A DNA stretch of 64,000 nt from assembly GCF_900106535.1 (NCBI RefSeq), contig NZ_FNOH01000017.1:140317-204316 (forward strand). Direction: 5' to 3'. The notes beneath the pieces were generated by a model. The model was not told where the DNA came from, made no database searches, and saw nothing but the letters and a program-made list of their open reading frames with translations. Position 1 is the first letter of the stretch. Each line of letters begins with the position of its first letter. This DNA comes from Myxococcus xanthus (GTDB lineage Bacteria; Myxococcota; Myxococcia; Myxococcales; Myxococcaceae). A program made the translations under genes and the position numbers. Positions 55,493 to 63,657 of the stretch are shown here, piece after piece.

Positions 55493-57184
55493 CTACTGTG
55501 CCAGTGACTCACGGCGGCGGAAGACGGAGATGTCCGTCGGAGCGTCCTTCACCCAATCGTAGTCAGGCGACTGACGCAGCAGTTCGATGAGCTGCCGGTC
55601 GCCAATCTTCCAGCCCCCCGCATCCGCGAACGAGCACTCCTTCTGCACATAGCAGTGGTTCACGTTGACGAAGATGAGCTTGGGACGCCGAGCCAGGACG
55701 TATTCCGGGTCCATCTTCACGTCGATTCCGCGCTGAAGCGACGGAAGGTGCGCGATGTGTGTGTCGTTGAGCCCGAGCATGTCGAGGGTGGGCCGCCCCG
55801 TCGCATAGGGCACGCGCCCCGCCCAGGGGACTGCAATGACATCCGTGGGCTGCGTGTGCTCGAGGATCCACGCCGGGAGGGGACCGTGGGGTTCGTCGGT
55901 GAATTGAGCCAGCTTGGTCTTGAGCAAGCCTTGTCGGGAGTCACCACCGGCCGGGACCGAGGCCTTGAGCAACTGCAGCCCGTCCTCCGCCCAGGCCAGG
56001 GAGATCAACGCGGCGACGCCGACCGCGCACGCGCGCGGCGAGAGCTTCGTCCAATGGCGGCTCGCGCCCGCCACCAACATCACCGTCGCCATCCAAAGCA
56101 GAGGGAGCACGGGGAGAACCAACCGCACCGACGGAAAGGCGGAGCGGTCATCGCCTCCCACCCAGACGATGTAGAGCACGTAGACAAGGCAGGCCCCGCC
56201 AAGATGAAGCGCCAGTTGCAGGCTCCGCCGGGCGGAGGGGTCTTCCTCCCGCGTCGGCGTTGCCACCCAGGCGAGCGCGCCCAACGAGACGGGCGCGGCG
56301 AGATACGGCGCCCACGCGAGCACGAGGTAGTAGACGCCCAGCGGAAGGTTCAGGAGCCGATTGCCGGAGTGCTTCGCGTAGTACGTGTTTGGGAAGAGCC
56401 ACCCGTAGTGCTGCAGCCGCCACATGAAGTACGTGAGCCAGATTGCGAAGAAGGGCGCGACGAAGAACAGGAGCGTTCGACGTGAAATCCTTCCGTCCTC
56501 AGCGCTCCGTCGAAGAGAAAGCCCCGACGCGGCGATGAGTCCAAAGAGCATGACCCCTTCGGGCCGGGTGATGGCGGCGAGACCGAAGAGCGTGGAGGAG
56601 GCCATCAGCCACAGGGGGCGCGGGTTGCCAGCGAACTCGCGCAGGGCGAGGCCCGTGCTCGCGAACGCGAGGGCCGTGAAGAACACGGTCTCCATCCCTG
56701 TCTGCGTGTAGTAGGCGAGCGGCGTACACAACGCGACGAGCGTCGCGAGGACCGCACGCCAGGGCCTCTCTTGAATCGGATGAGCGCCACTCAGCGTGAG
56801 CACGATGATGGCGCCGGCAGCCGCGATGGAGAGCAGCTTCGAAGCCAGGAGTGGCGACCCACCGAGTGCGATGGGGATGGCATTGAGGACAACCCACAAG
56901 AACGATGTGTAGCCCTCGACTGGCGGCTGCTCACCGACGTTCCAGGCAATCCCATGCCCACCGGCGAGATGCTTCGCATAGCGGTAGGTGATGAAGGAGT
57001 CGTCCAGGCCGCCGCCCGTCAAGAGCAGGCAAGCGAGCAGGAAGATCGCCATCAACGCCACACCTAGGAGCACGGTACCGGCCCAGGCGAGGCGGTGCTC
57101 CGAGGAGGAGCCGGGCACACGTCGAGAGTCGAGCTCCACGCAGTTGAATCCCGTCTGGAAACAAGCTGAGGCGCGAAGCGCCAC
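55493..57184 (-). CDS. GT-C type membrane glycosyltransferase, AftB-like
   Basis: A 563-aa protein with about 10-11 membrane helices and a soluble C-terminal domain (from about residue 420). After the first helix comes DDSFITYRYAKHLAGG, then VEGYTSFLWVVL and, later, WLFPNTYYAK. This arrangement matches actinobacterial arabinofuranosyltransferase AftB and related GT-C enzymes that use polyprenyl-phospho-sugars; DD is the putative catalytic pair. The sugar is unknown. The start is uncertain: a GTG at 57184 is the longest and GTG codons at 57139 and 57121 are alternatives. Codon use is slightly less GC-rich than in the left part of the window. Confidence 0.72.
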   Translation of the reverse strand: MALRASACFQTGFNCVELDSRRVPGSSSEHRLAWAGTVLLGVALMAIFLLACLLLTGGGLDDSFITYRYAKHLAGGHGIAWNVGEQPPVEGYTSFLWVVLNAIPIALGGSPLLASKLLSIAAAGAIIVLTLSGAHPIQERPWRAVLATLVALCTPLAYYTQTGMETVFFTALAFASTGLALREFAGNPRPLWLMASSTLFGLAAITRPEGVMLFGLIAASGLSLRRSAEDGRISRRTLLFFVAPFFAIWLTYFMWRLQHYGWLFPNTYYAKHSGNRLLNLPLGVYYLVLAWAPYLAAPVSLGALAWVATPTREEDPSARRSLQLALHLGGACLVYVLYIVWVGGDDRSAFPSVRLVLPVLPLLWMATVMLVAGASRHWTKLSPRACAVGVAALISLAWAEDGLQLLKASVPAGGDSRQGLLKTKLAQFTDEPHGPLPAWILEHTQPTDVIAVPWAGRVPYATGRPTLDMLGLNDTHIAHLPSLQRGIDVKMDPEYVLARRPKLIFVNVNHCYVQKECSFADAGGWKIGDRQLIELLRQSPDYDWVKDAPTDISVFRRRESLAQ

Positions 57185-57320
57185 TTCCTACCAACCGTAC
57201 CACGTCGGATCACAGCCATGAGCTTGGGAGCGGTGCGCTTCGGCTGAGCCCTCGATGACAGGCGAGCTCACCGACCCGGCGTGAAACAAAGCGATGGGCA
57301 CACGGCCGCCCTCCCCTGCC

Positions 57321-57494
57321 CTACTCCTTCGCGAACACCGCCACCTGGCGCTCGGCGCCGGAGAACGGCAACCGGTACGCCCGCGAGGACACGACGCGCA
57401 GTTGCCGCTCCGCTGCGCGCGCCGCCGCCTTGATGAACGCGACCTTCTTCCCCACCGTGTCCACCAACGTGACGCCCAGCGACTGGCATCTCAG
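57321..57494 (-). pseudogene. C-terminal remnant, possibly of an RsmG-like methyltransferase
   Basis: An open stretch of 57 codons ends in TAG at 57321 and is blocked upstream by an in-frame TGA. It reads TLVDTVGKKVAFIKAAAR, then RVVSSRAYRL and PFSGAERQVAVFAKE. The first block resembles the LDSLGKKVAFL part of RsmG, the second the extreme RsmG C-terminus, with the middle missing. This would be an internally deleted fragment. The match is from memory and weak. Confidence 0.35.
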
Positions 57495-57525
57495 TCACCC
57501 GTGAAGGCGCGCGCGAGCGCCGTGC

Positions 57526-57726
57526 CTACTCGTAGCGTGGGTCGTCGGACACGCTGCGCATGGACTGCCGCACGACAATGCAGCCGGCGGCGCCGCAGCC
57601 CTGATGCCGGTTGCCGCCCCCCGGGGGCGGCCGTTCGGTTTCCGGCCGCTCCGGGCCCCATGTCGCGTCGCACATGCATCCCGTTTTGGATATGCTGAGA
57701 ACTCCGGCCGACTCTCCAGGAATCAT
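57526..57726 (-). CDS. Putative small cysteine-containing protein or gene remnant
   Basis: A 66-residue frame (ATG at 57726) contains three to four cysteines (TGCMCDATWGPE, HQGCGAAGCIVVRQSM) and a Pro/Gly linker. It ends SVSDDPRYE. It starts four bases from the divergent epimerase ATG, so both cannot have full promoters there. A strong near-palindrome (57613-57631, GCCGCCCCC/GGGGGCGGC) lies inside it. It may be a real short ORF or the 3' end of a lost gene. Confidence 0.3.
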   Translation of the reverse strand: MIPGESAGVLSISKTGCMCDATWGPERPETERPPPGGGNRHQGCGAAGCIVVRQSMRSVSDDPRYE

Positions 57727-57729
57727 TGG

Positions 57730-58863
57730 ATGACCACCACCCGTCGTGACCTGCTCAAGTTCGGTGCGCTCGCTGCTGCCTCCGCCGCCCTGCCGGGTTG
57801 GGCCAAGCCGTCCAAGCCCATCAAACGCGCGGCGAAACCGCTGAACATCCTGATCCTCGGCGGCACCGGTTTCACCGGACCGTTCCAGGTCAACTACGCA
57901 CTGGCGCGCGGGCACAAGGTGACGCTGTTCAACCGCGGCAAGCGCCCGTCACCGGAATGGCCGAGCGCGGTCGAGCAGCTGTTCGGAGACCGCAATACCG
58001 GCGACCTCAAGTCGCTGCAAGGTCGCAAGTGGGATGTGTGCATCGACAACCCCACCAGCCTGCCGTTCTGGGTGCGCGATGCCGGCAAGGTGCTCAAGGG
58101 CAACGTCGGGCATTACCTCTTCATCTCGACGATTTCCGTCTATGCCGACGGCAGCAAGCAGGGCATCACCGAGGACGCGCCGCTGGCGGTGTATGAGGGC
58201 AAGGACGCGATGGCCGAAACGCAGGACTCACTGAGAGCGGACATCGAGCACCTGTACGGCCCGCTCAAGGCGTTGAGCGAGGCCGAAGCGCACAAGCAGT
58301 TCGGCAAGCGCGTCACCATCGTCCGGCCTGGCTACATCGTCGGCCCGCGCGACGAAACCGATCGCTTCACTTACTGGCCGCACCGCGTGGCGCAGGGCGG
58401 CGAGATGCTCGTGCCCGGCGATGGCTCCGACCCGATGCAGATCATCGACGGCCGCGACCTGGGCGAGTGGATGATCCGCCTTGCTGAAACGGGCACGCTT
58501 GGCACGTTCAACGCTGTTGGCCCGGCGAAACCGCTGAGCACCACGGCCATGCTGAAAGGCTGCGAGCGGGTCACCGGCAAGAAGCCGACGTACACGCATG
58601 TGTCGCCGGAATTCCTTGAGGAGAAGAAGGTCGAGCTGCCGATCTGGGTGTCGTCAAAGAGCGGGCCCTATGCGGGCTACGGGGCGGTCAGCAATACCCG
58701 GGCGATGGCGGCCGGGCTCACTTACCGCCCCTTCGACACCACGGTGACCGATCTGCTTGCGTGGTTCCGCAGCCAGCCGGCCGAGCGCCAGGCGACGCTG
58801 CGTGCCGGCATTACGCGGGAGCAGGAAGCGGCGCTGCTGAAGGAGTGGCACGCCAAGCTCTGA
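57730..58863 (+). CDS. Tat-exported NAD-dependent epimerase/dehydratase
   Basis: A 377-aa protein with a twin-arginine signal (TTRRDLLKFGALAAASAALP, residues 2-21). The Rossmann motif ILILGGTGFTG is near residue 40. The extended-SDR fold follows with FISTISVYA (Ser) and the usual Tyr-x-x-x-Lys replaced: YGPLKALSE gives Y-x-x-x-K in YGPLK. VRPGYIVGPRDETDRF and QIIDGRDLGEWM complete the family pattern. Periplasmic SDRs of this type are known in Proteobacteria, but the reaction is unknown. Codon choice (more A and T at wobble sites) differs from the left part of the window and resembles gammaproteobacterial genes, suggesting transfer. The ribosome site is weak (AGGAATCATTGG). Confidence 0.8.
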   Translation: MTTTRRDLLKFGALAAASAALPGWAKPSKPIKRAAKPLNILILGGTGFTGPFQVNYALARGHKVTLFNRGKRPSPEWPSAVEQLFGDRNTGDLKSLQGRKWDVCIDNPTSLPFWVRDAGKVLKGNVGHYLFISTISVYADGSKQGITEDAPLAVYEGKDAMAETQDSLRADIEHLYGPLKALSEAEAHKQFGKRVTIVRPGYIVGPRDETDRFTYWPHRVAQGGEMLVPGDGSDPMQIIDGRDLGEWMIRLAETGTLGTFNAVGPAKPLSTTAMLKGCERVTGKKPTYTHVSPEFLEEKKVELPIWVSSKSGPYAGYGAVSNTRAMAAGLTYRPFDTTVTDLLAWFRSQPAERQATLRAGITREQEAALLKEWHAKL

Positions 58864-58884
58864 AGCACGGGGTGGTGGCGCATG

Positions 58885-58905
58885 CGCATAGAGGGATGGG
58901 GGCCC
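58885..58905. repeat. 21-bp direct repeat, left copy
   Basis: CGCATAGAGGGATGGGGGCCC recurs at 59503-59524 with a single extra A. It contains a G5C6 palindrome at its right edge. The two copies bracket the small lipoprotein gene. Confidence 0.6.
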
Positions 58906-59107
58906 CCCAATGAGCAAGGCCCCCGTCACGGACGGTCGGACGCTCTGCTCACCGCGAGGGCCTGGCCCCGGGCAATGCGCCTACCTTCGAAGTGGATGAT
59001 GTGTCGGCGGAGGCTCCTCTGCGACGGGTCATTCTGACTCCAAGGAGGGTTGAGCTCACCCCACACGGTCAGGTAGACGACAGATCCCCCTTTGATTCGG
59101 AGGAACC

Positions 59108-59374
59108 TTGTTCAAGTCGATGATCCTGGCGGTTGCGGTGTTGGGGCTGACGGCATGTGGCAGCGATGACTCGGAGCAGAGCGCCGAGTGCAAGAAGTAC
59201 CTGGCCTGCATCAAGGCCACGACCCCCGAGTTTCAGGCCACCGCCGAAGTGACCTACGGCGCCGACGGTTCCTGCTGGAACTCCGACGAGACGGCCAGGG
59301 TCTGCACTGCCGCGTGCACCGACGGCCTGACGCAGCTCCGGGGCCACCACCCCGACGAGTCCGCCTGCAAGTAG
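59108..59374 (+). CDS. Small cysteine-rich lipoprotein
   Basis: An 88-aa exported protein. The signal ends in the lipobox GLTAC (Cys 17). The mature part has six further cysteines (AECKKYLACIKATT, SCWNSD, RVCTAACTDG, SACK), which probably form three disulfides. The family is not recognised, but small Cys-rich lipoproteins of this shape are frequent in myxobacteria. The start is TTG with GGAGGA upstream; the ATG four codons later is possible. It lies alone, with gene debris on both sides and direct repeats flanking it. Confidence 0.75.
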   Translation: MFKSMILAVAVLGLTACGSDDSEQSAECKKYLACIKATTPEFQATAEVTYGADGSCWNSDETARVCTAACTDGLTQLRGHHPDESACK

Positions 59375-59433
59375 GACGGAGCCCTGTAAGGGCACACTGG
59401 CCGCGCACACGTTGCGCGGCCAGGTGCAGGACT

Positions 59434-59509
59434 TCAGCCCAGCAGCGTGAACGTCTCGCGGGCAATCACCATCCGCTGCACCTCGCTGGTGCCCAAGTAG
59501 AACGCATAA
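59434..59509 (-). pseudogene. C-terminal fragment of an acyl-CoA dehydrogenase
   Basis: The minus strand encodes YAFYLGTSEVQRMVIARETF followed by TLLG and a stop at 59434. GTSE-QR-VIARE is the hallmark end of acyl-CoA dehydrogenases (FAD-binding region). The homology ends abruptly at the direct repeat 59503-59524, so the rest of the gene was replaced there. Confidence 0.65.
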
Positions 59510-59524
59510 GAGGGATGGGGGCCC
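59503..59524. repeat. 22-bp direct repeat, right copy
   Basis: CGCATAAGAGGGATGGGGGCCC is the right-hand partner of the copy at 58885-58905. It marks the break point of the acyl-CoA dehydrogenase fragment. Confidence 0.6.
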
Positions 59525-59967
59525 TGTTGAGGGGGAGGGAGGGTGCAGAGGGGCCGAGGAAGGCCGCTGACGGGGCCCACCTCGCACATCCCGTGGGCAT
59601 GCCCAGGTGCTCCTGAATTGCCCGCACTCCGAGGGCTCCCTTCACGTACGCCAAGTCCCTTGAGCCAGCCTCCACTCATCACCCAGGCGTACACGTCGAA
59701 GTCGAACTTCCTCCTGAGCGACTCTGCGAAAGTCCACTCGCGGTATCCTCTCCTTCAGCCGCTCCTTCCTGGCCGCTGCCTCAAGCCCCGCGCTCGCCTC
59801 CTGCGCTCCTGCTTGAGGGAGCGCATCTCCACCACAGCGACGCCGCCATGTCGCTGAAGATGCTCTCCGAGCGCGTGGCCGAGGTGGTTCGCTCCTACCG
59901 CGTCTGAGCCACACGCCGGTCCGGACCAGCGAGAAGCCCGCTGGCGATTCGCGTCGCGGAGGCTCCG
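59525..59967. other. Gene debris without an intact gene
   Basis: No complete gene fits here. On the plus strand the end of a frame (to TGA at 59905-59907) reads LEGAHLHHSDAAMSLKMLSE and then RVAEVVRSYRV, which looks like a real protein C-terminus of unknown family. On the minus strand around 59650-59750 a stretch reads REWTFAESLRRKFDFDVYAW, also protein-like but cut off. Both are best seen as remnants. Confidence 0.4.
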
Positions 59968-61281
59968 TCAAGGCGCGAGCTGCTCGACGGAGGGCGCGTG
60001 CGAGATGCGGATGGCGGGGTTGTCCACGACATCGTCGTTCTTCACGCGGGTGCCCACCATGACCTGATACGGCGGTTCGTCCATGACGGGAGCGCGGCCG
60101 TAGACGATGAAGTAGCGTCCGCTCGCATACGCGACGTTCCCGAAGAGGAGTTGCCGGTTCGCAGGGCCCTTGGAGATGGCGAAGCCGTTGCGGTCACGGA
60201 CGTCCCCATTACGCTTCACCCGTGCAGCGCGAACACGGGCGGTGTCCGCCGTCAGGGCGCTCCAGGAGACGAGCACCTCGTCACCCTCGGAGGCAACCCT
60301 GGGCGATAACTCCGTCGTGCTCGCGGTGGAGATGCGGATGCCCAAGGGGTCCAGGACGTTCGCAGACCCGCGCTTCAAGCGGGTGCCGTAGATGTCTGCC
60401 GAGCCTGAGCGTGAGTCGCTCCACGCAACGAAGAAGCCATACTTCGTCGCTGTCACGGACTGGTAGTTCTGGTTGCCCGGCGCGGCGGAGATGATGAAGC
60501 CATTTGGGTCGAGCACCGAACCATTGGCGCGGACCCTGGCGGCGAAAATGTCATGGCTGCCGTATCGCGTATCCGTCCATGCGACCAGGTACTGATCCTC
60601 TGACCATGCCACGGAGATGCCAGAGGAGAACTCAGTGCTCTGGGAGCGGGAGATGACCACTTCCTGGACATCCAAGCCTCGTTTGCCCATGTCGAGGGTG
60701 ACTCCGCGAACCTCACGGGACACCGTGTGTCCAGAAGCAATCCAAGCCACCAGGCACTTGCGTTTGTGGCAGGCAATGCCGGGGGAGCCCACGGCATTGT
60801 GGTCCGTGGGTGTGAAGAGGGTGATAGGATCTCCGTCGAGCGTGCCATCCCGGTTGACTCGGGTAAGGAAGACGGCTCTCTCCCCGGTCCAGATGACCAG
60901 GAACTGCCGTCCATCGAATGCGGTGGCGTGATAGTAGGCGTCCGGGCGGAGGTTGGGATTGAGTTCGATGGCGTCGGGATCCAGCAACCGGCCGTTCACG
61001 GACACGCGCGCGGCAACGAGCTTGCCTGCACGACTCCAGTCCGACCAGGCGACGAAGAACTGATTCCCGTCCTCGGCCACCTGAGCGTTGTTCGCGAAGG
61101 TGGGTGTCGACCAGTTCGGGAGAGGCCCTTGCCCCCCATTGCCGTGAAGCCCGAGCTCGAGGTCCCCCTGCAAGCTCGGGTCTTCAAAGGCGGCTTCCGG
61201 TTCACCGCCACACGAGATGGCCAGGAACGCTCCGAGCAGTGCTCCTCGCCAAGTCCGTAGGCTCATTGTCTGCCCTTGCAT
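59968..61281 (-). CDS. Propeller-like lipoprotein of unknown function
   Basis: A 437-aa exported protein. The signal ends in a lipobox (LAISC, Cys about 24). The mature part contains about seven repeats with the pattern F-VAW-D-R ... D-I-A-RV-A-NG-VLDP-G--IS (for example YLVAWTDTRYGSHDIFAARV and FFVAWSDSRSGSADIYGTRL). Such repeats usually build a beta-propeller. Proteins of this type are common on myxobacterial surfaces; function is unknown. ATG codons at 61281 and 61266 both have AGGG-like ribosome sites; the longer form is given. Confidence 0.75.
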   Translation of the reverse strand: MQGQTMSLRTWRGALLGAFLAISCGGEPEAAFEDPSLQGDLELGLHGNGGQGPLPNWSTPTFANNAQVAEDGNQFFVAWSDWSRAGKLVAARVSVNGRLLDPDAIELNPNLRPDAYYHATAFDGRQFLVIWTGERAVFLTRVNRDGTLDGDPITLFTPTDHNAVGSPGIACHKRKCLVAWIASGHTVSREVRGVTLDMGKRGLDVQEVVISRSQSTEFSSGISVAWSEDQYLVAWTDTRYGSHDIFAARVRANGSVLDPNGFIISAAPGNQNYQSVTATKYGFFVAWSDSRSGSADIYGTRLKRGSANVLDPLGIRISTASTTELSPRVASEGDEVLVSWSALTADTARVRAARVKRNGDVRDRNGFAISKGPANRQLLFGNVAYASGRYFIVYGRAPVMDEPPYQVMVGTRVKNDDVVDNPAIRISHAPSVEQLAP

Positions 61282-61636
61282 GCTTCGTTCCCTTCAATCG
61301 CAATACAGCGACAGGTTCCGTGGCTCGGGATTGAAGGGCAACACCATGTGGACCACGACGAACGCGAGTGGACATCTGCGAAAGACGTCAACGTTCTTGC
61401 GTTGCATCTTGAACGAATGAAAGGGACTCACGCCGCATGGCCAGCCGCGATCCATGGCTCGCCCATGTCGCCACGAATCATCAAATACAGCCATCTCAAT
61501 AAAAGACAGCGGCGACGGAATGGCGACTCTGAGAGCAATTACATCTACGTAGGAACCACCATTGACGAACAGCGTGTCCCTGGTGCGACGTCCATCCCCT
61601 GTCTTCATTGCAGAACTGTCAAACGAGGAGAAGGTA
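61282..61636. other. Divergent region upstream of the protease gene
   Basis: This 355-bp gap is clearly lower in GC than its surroundings and separates two divergent exported-protein genes. It should hold both promoters. A perfect 8-bp palindrome (CTACGTAG, 61545-61552) lies about 85 bp before the protease start. No credible ORF is seen. Confidence 0.4.
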
Positions 61637-62992
61637 ATGAAGCGAAGCAGAGGCGTTTCCCTGCCACGCATGGGATGGGTTGTCTTGGCTGCCCCGATGA
61701 TGTGGGCATGCGGGCCCGAGGCACAGGCACCCGCGGCGCAGGAGGTGTCGCAACAGGATGTGCCGCGGGACGTGGTGAGCTGGGAGGAGTATCAGCGGAA
61801 CGCGGCGCGTGTGGTGGATGGAAAGGAGCTGTACATCGTCGAGTGGGACCTGGCGCTGACGCGCGACGAACTCCGTGACAGGTACGACCGCTATGTGGCC
61901 GCCGCATCCACCGGGCAGGACGGCTCGGAGTCGCTTGGCCGCACGGAGTCTCCCCTTCGCGTCAACCGCGTCGGGAGCTCGGACGACATCTGGACTTGGG
62001 CGAACCGGTACAACCTGCGCTACTGCGTCAGTAATGCCTTCGGTACGAACAAGACGCGAATCGTGAATGAGATGGCGAACGCGGCGGCGAGCTGGGAGTA
62101 CGTCGCGGACGTCGACTTCATCTATGACAGCACCCAGGACGCGAGCTGCACCAATGCGAACCCCGCGGTGACGTTCGCGGTGCAGCCGTGGACGGCCGGT
62201 GGTGCGTGTGCCTTCTTTCCCTCGGGAGGTGGCTGTATCCCGCGCACGGTGGTCATCGACATTCCCAGCCTGGACCCGGCGCCCCCCACCTCGCCGAATG
62301 TCACGACGGGAACCGTGCTCATCCACGAACTGGGGCACGTGCTGGGCTTCCGCCACGAGCACTCGGCTTCGTCGCTGAACCCCTGTTATGAAGACTCGAA
62401 CTGGAGGGAGCTCACCACCTACGACGTCGCTTCGACGATGCACTATCCCTGGTGCAACGGCGTTTCGACGTCCACGCTCAACCTCACGTACCTGGATGCC
62501 GCGGGGGCCGCCGCCCTTTATGGCTGGCATACCAATGCAAACAATGGGGACCGCCGCTACCCGGCGGCGCACACCAATGACTATACTGCGGCGCTTCAGA
62601 TGGGACAGTCGTTCCTCATTCCCTTCGCGGTGACCACGAACTTCGCGGAGGGGTGCTTCCTGGTGGGCAACGGCCCGACCGCCGCTCACATCCGCTACAG
62701 TGATGGCATGGCAGGCGCTGTGCTCGCGTCCGCGACGAGCGTCGTCGACACGGGGGTTCAGTGTGGCGTCAACGCCTCGTACACCTGGCACCGCGCCAAC
62801 TTCCCGGGCGTAGCGATGTTCGCGAATAGCGTGTTCACGGTGGTCTTCGGCAATGGCACGCAGACGCTCCGCATGGCCATCAACATTGGAAATCCATACA
62901 CCAGTGGAAACATGTGGGACTCATTTGGCGGCGGGCGCAGCCTGTCTCCTTGGGATGGGCGGGTCCGGATGGGGCGCCTGGGCCCTCCGTGA
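61637..62992 (+). CDS. Metzincin (astacin-like) zinc metalloprotease, exported
   Basis: A 451-aa secreted or lipid-anchored protease. The signal ends in MMWAC (Cys about 25), a possible lipobox. A propeptide-like segment (about 30-130) precedes the catalytic domain. The zinc site is HELGHVLGFRHEH, the extended metzincin motif HExxHxxGxxHE with the astacin-type Glu. The Met-turn STMHYPWC supplies Met and a Tyr. Cysteines around CVSNAFG, ASCTN, GACAF, GGCIP and NPCYED may form disulfides. The C-terminal 110 residues form a further beta-rich domain. Role: extracellular proteolysis, as expected in a predatory bacterium. GAGGAGAAGG precedes the ATG. Confidence 0.85.
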   Translation: MKRSRGVSLPRMGWVVLAAPMMWACGPEAQAPAAQEVSQQDVPRDVVSWEEYQRNAARVVDGKELYIVEWDLALTRDELRDRYDRYVAAASTGQDGSESLGRTESPLRVNRVGSSDDIWTWANRYNLRYCVSNAFGTNKTRIVNEMANAAASWEYVADVDFIYDSTQDASCTNANPAVTFAVQPWTAGGACAFFPSGGGCIPRTVVIDIPSLDPAPPTSPNVTTGTVLIHELGHVLGFRHEHSASSLNPCYEDSNWRELTTYDVASTMHYPWCNGVSTSTLNLTYLDAAGAAALYGWHTNANNGDRRYPAAHTNDYTAALQMGQSFLIPFAVTTNFAEGCFLVGNGPTAAHIRYSDGMAGAVLASATSVVDTGVQCGVNASYTWHRANFPGVAMFANSVFTVVFGNGTQTLRMAINIGNPYTSGNMWDSFGGGRSLSPWDGRVRMGRLGPP

Positions 62993-63169
62993 GCTGAATG
63001 AACGGCGGGGCCGAGGTCCATGGCCCCCCGGTGGAGCGGGGAGGGCGCTCCGGCCTTCCTCGCGCCTCAGGTGTGTCACCGCCCGAGTGATGCTCCCGTC
63101 CGATGGACAGGCCGCGCAGCCCCTCCTGAGCGGCGCGGCCACCGCGCTACCGCGCTACCGCCTGGGGGG

Positions 63170-63640
63170 GCCGGCTTCGACACGCGACTCGCGAAGATCG
63201 TCGGCACGATTCTCCCCGGGCTGCCCGCGCAGGACCTGGACAGCCAGATGTTCCTGCACGACGGCCCGGAGAAGGAGCGGTTCCTCGCGGATCCGCTCAT
63301 CACCCACGAGAGCTGCCCGCGCGCTCCGCCAAGGCGCTCATCGCCGCCATCGAAGCGCTCGAGGGGAGGCTCCAGGACCTGAGACTCCCCCTGCTGGTGG
63401 TGCACGGGGGCGAGGACGTCATCACCTCCATCGAAGGCAGCCGCGCCCTGCTGGCGCAGTCCACGATCGCCGACAAGCGCCTCATCATCTACGAGGGCCA
63501 GCGCCACGATCTCGCGCACGAACCCGACGCGGAGAAGGTCATTGGAGACATCGTGGCCTGGGTGGAGGCCCACGTCCCGCCGAGCGCCGCCCCCCGACAA
63601 TGGGAGCGGTCGCGGGACACAAGTCTCCCCCTGAAACCGC
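63170..63640 (+). pseudogene. Truncated, frameshifted monoacylglycerol-lipase-like hydrolase
   Basis: Two frames together resemble the C-terminal half of the Hydrolase_4/monoacylglycerol lipase family. The first (about 63170-63320) reads FDTRLAKIVGTILPGLPAQ and EKERFLADPLITHE. The second, shifted by one base near 63315, reads AKALIAAIEALEGRLQ, LPLLVVHGGEDVITS (acid Asp) and IIYEGQRHDLAHEP (catalytic His). The N-terminal half with the nucleophile Ser is absent. The second frame has no stop until 63858, inside the convergent protease gene, so the true 3' end is also lost or very close. Confidence 0.65.
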
Positions 63641-63657
63641 CCAACCACAGCGCATCA

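Noticed and set aside
61294..61671. A 125-codon ORF on the minus strand over the protease promoter
   Set aside because: It overlaps the start and ribosome site of the protease and shows no domain, signal or good start; the region is better explained as promoter DNA.
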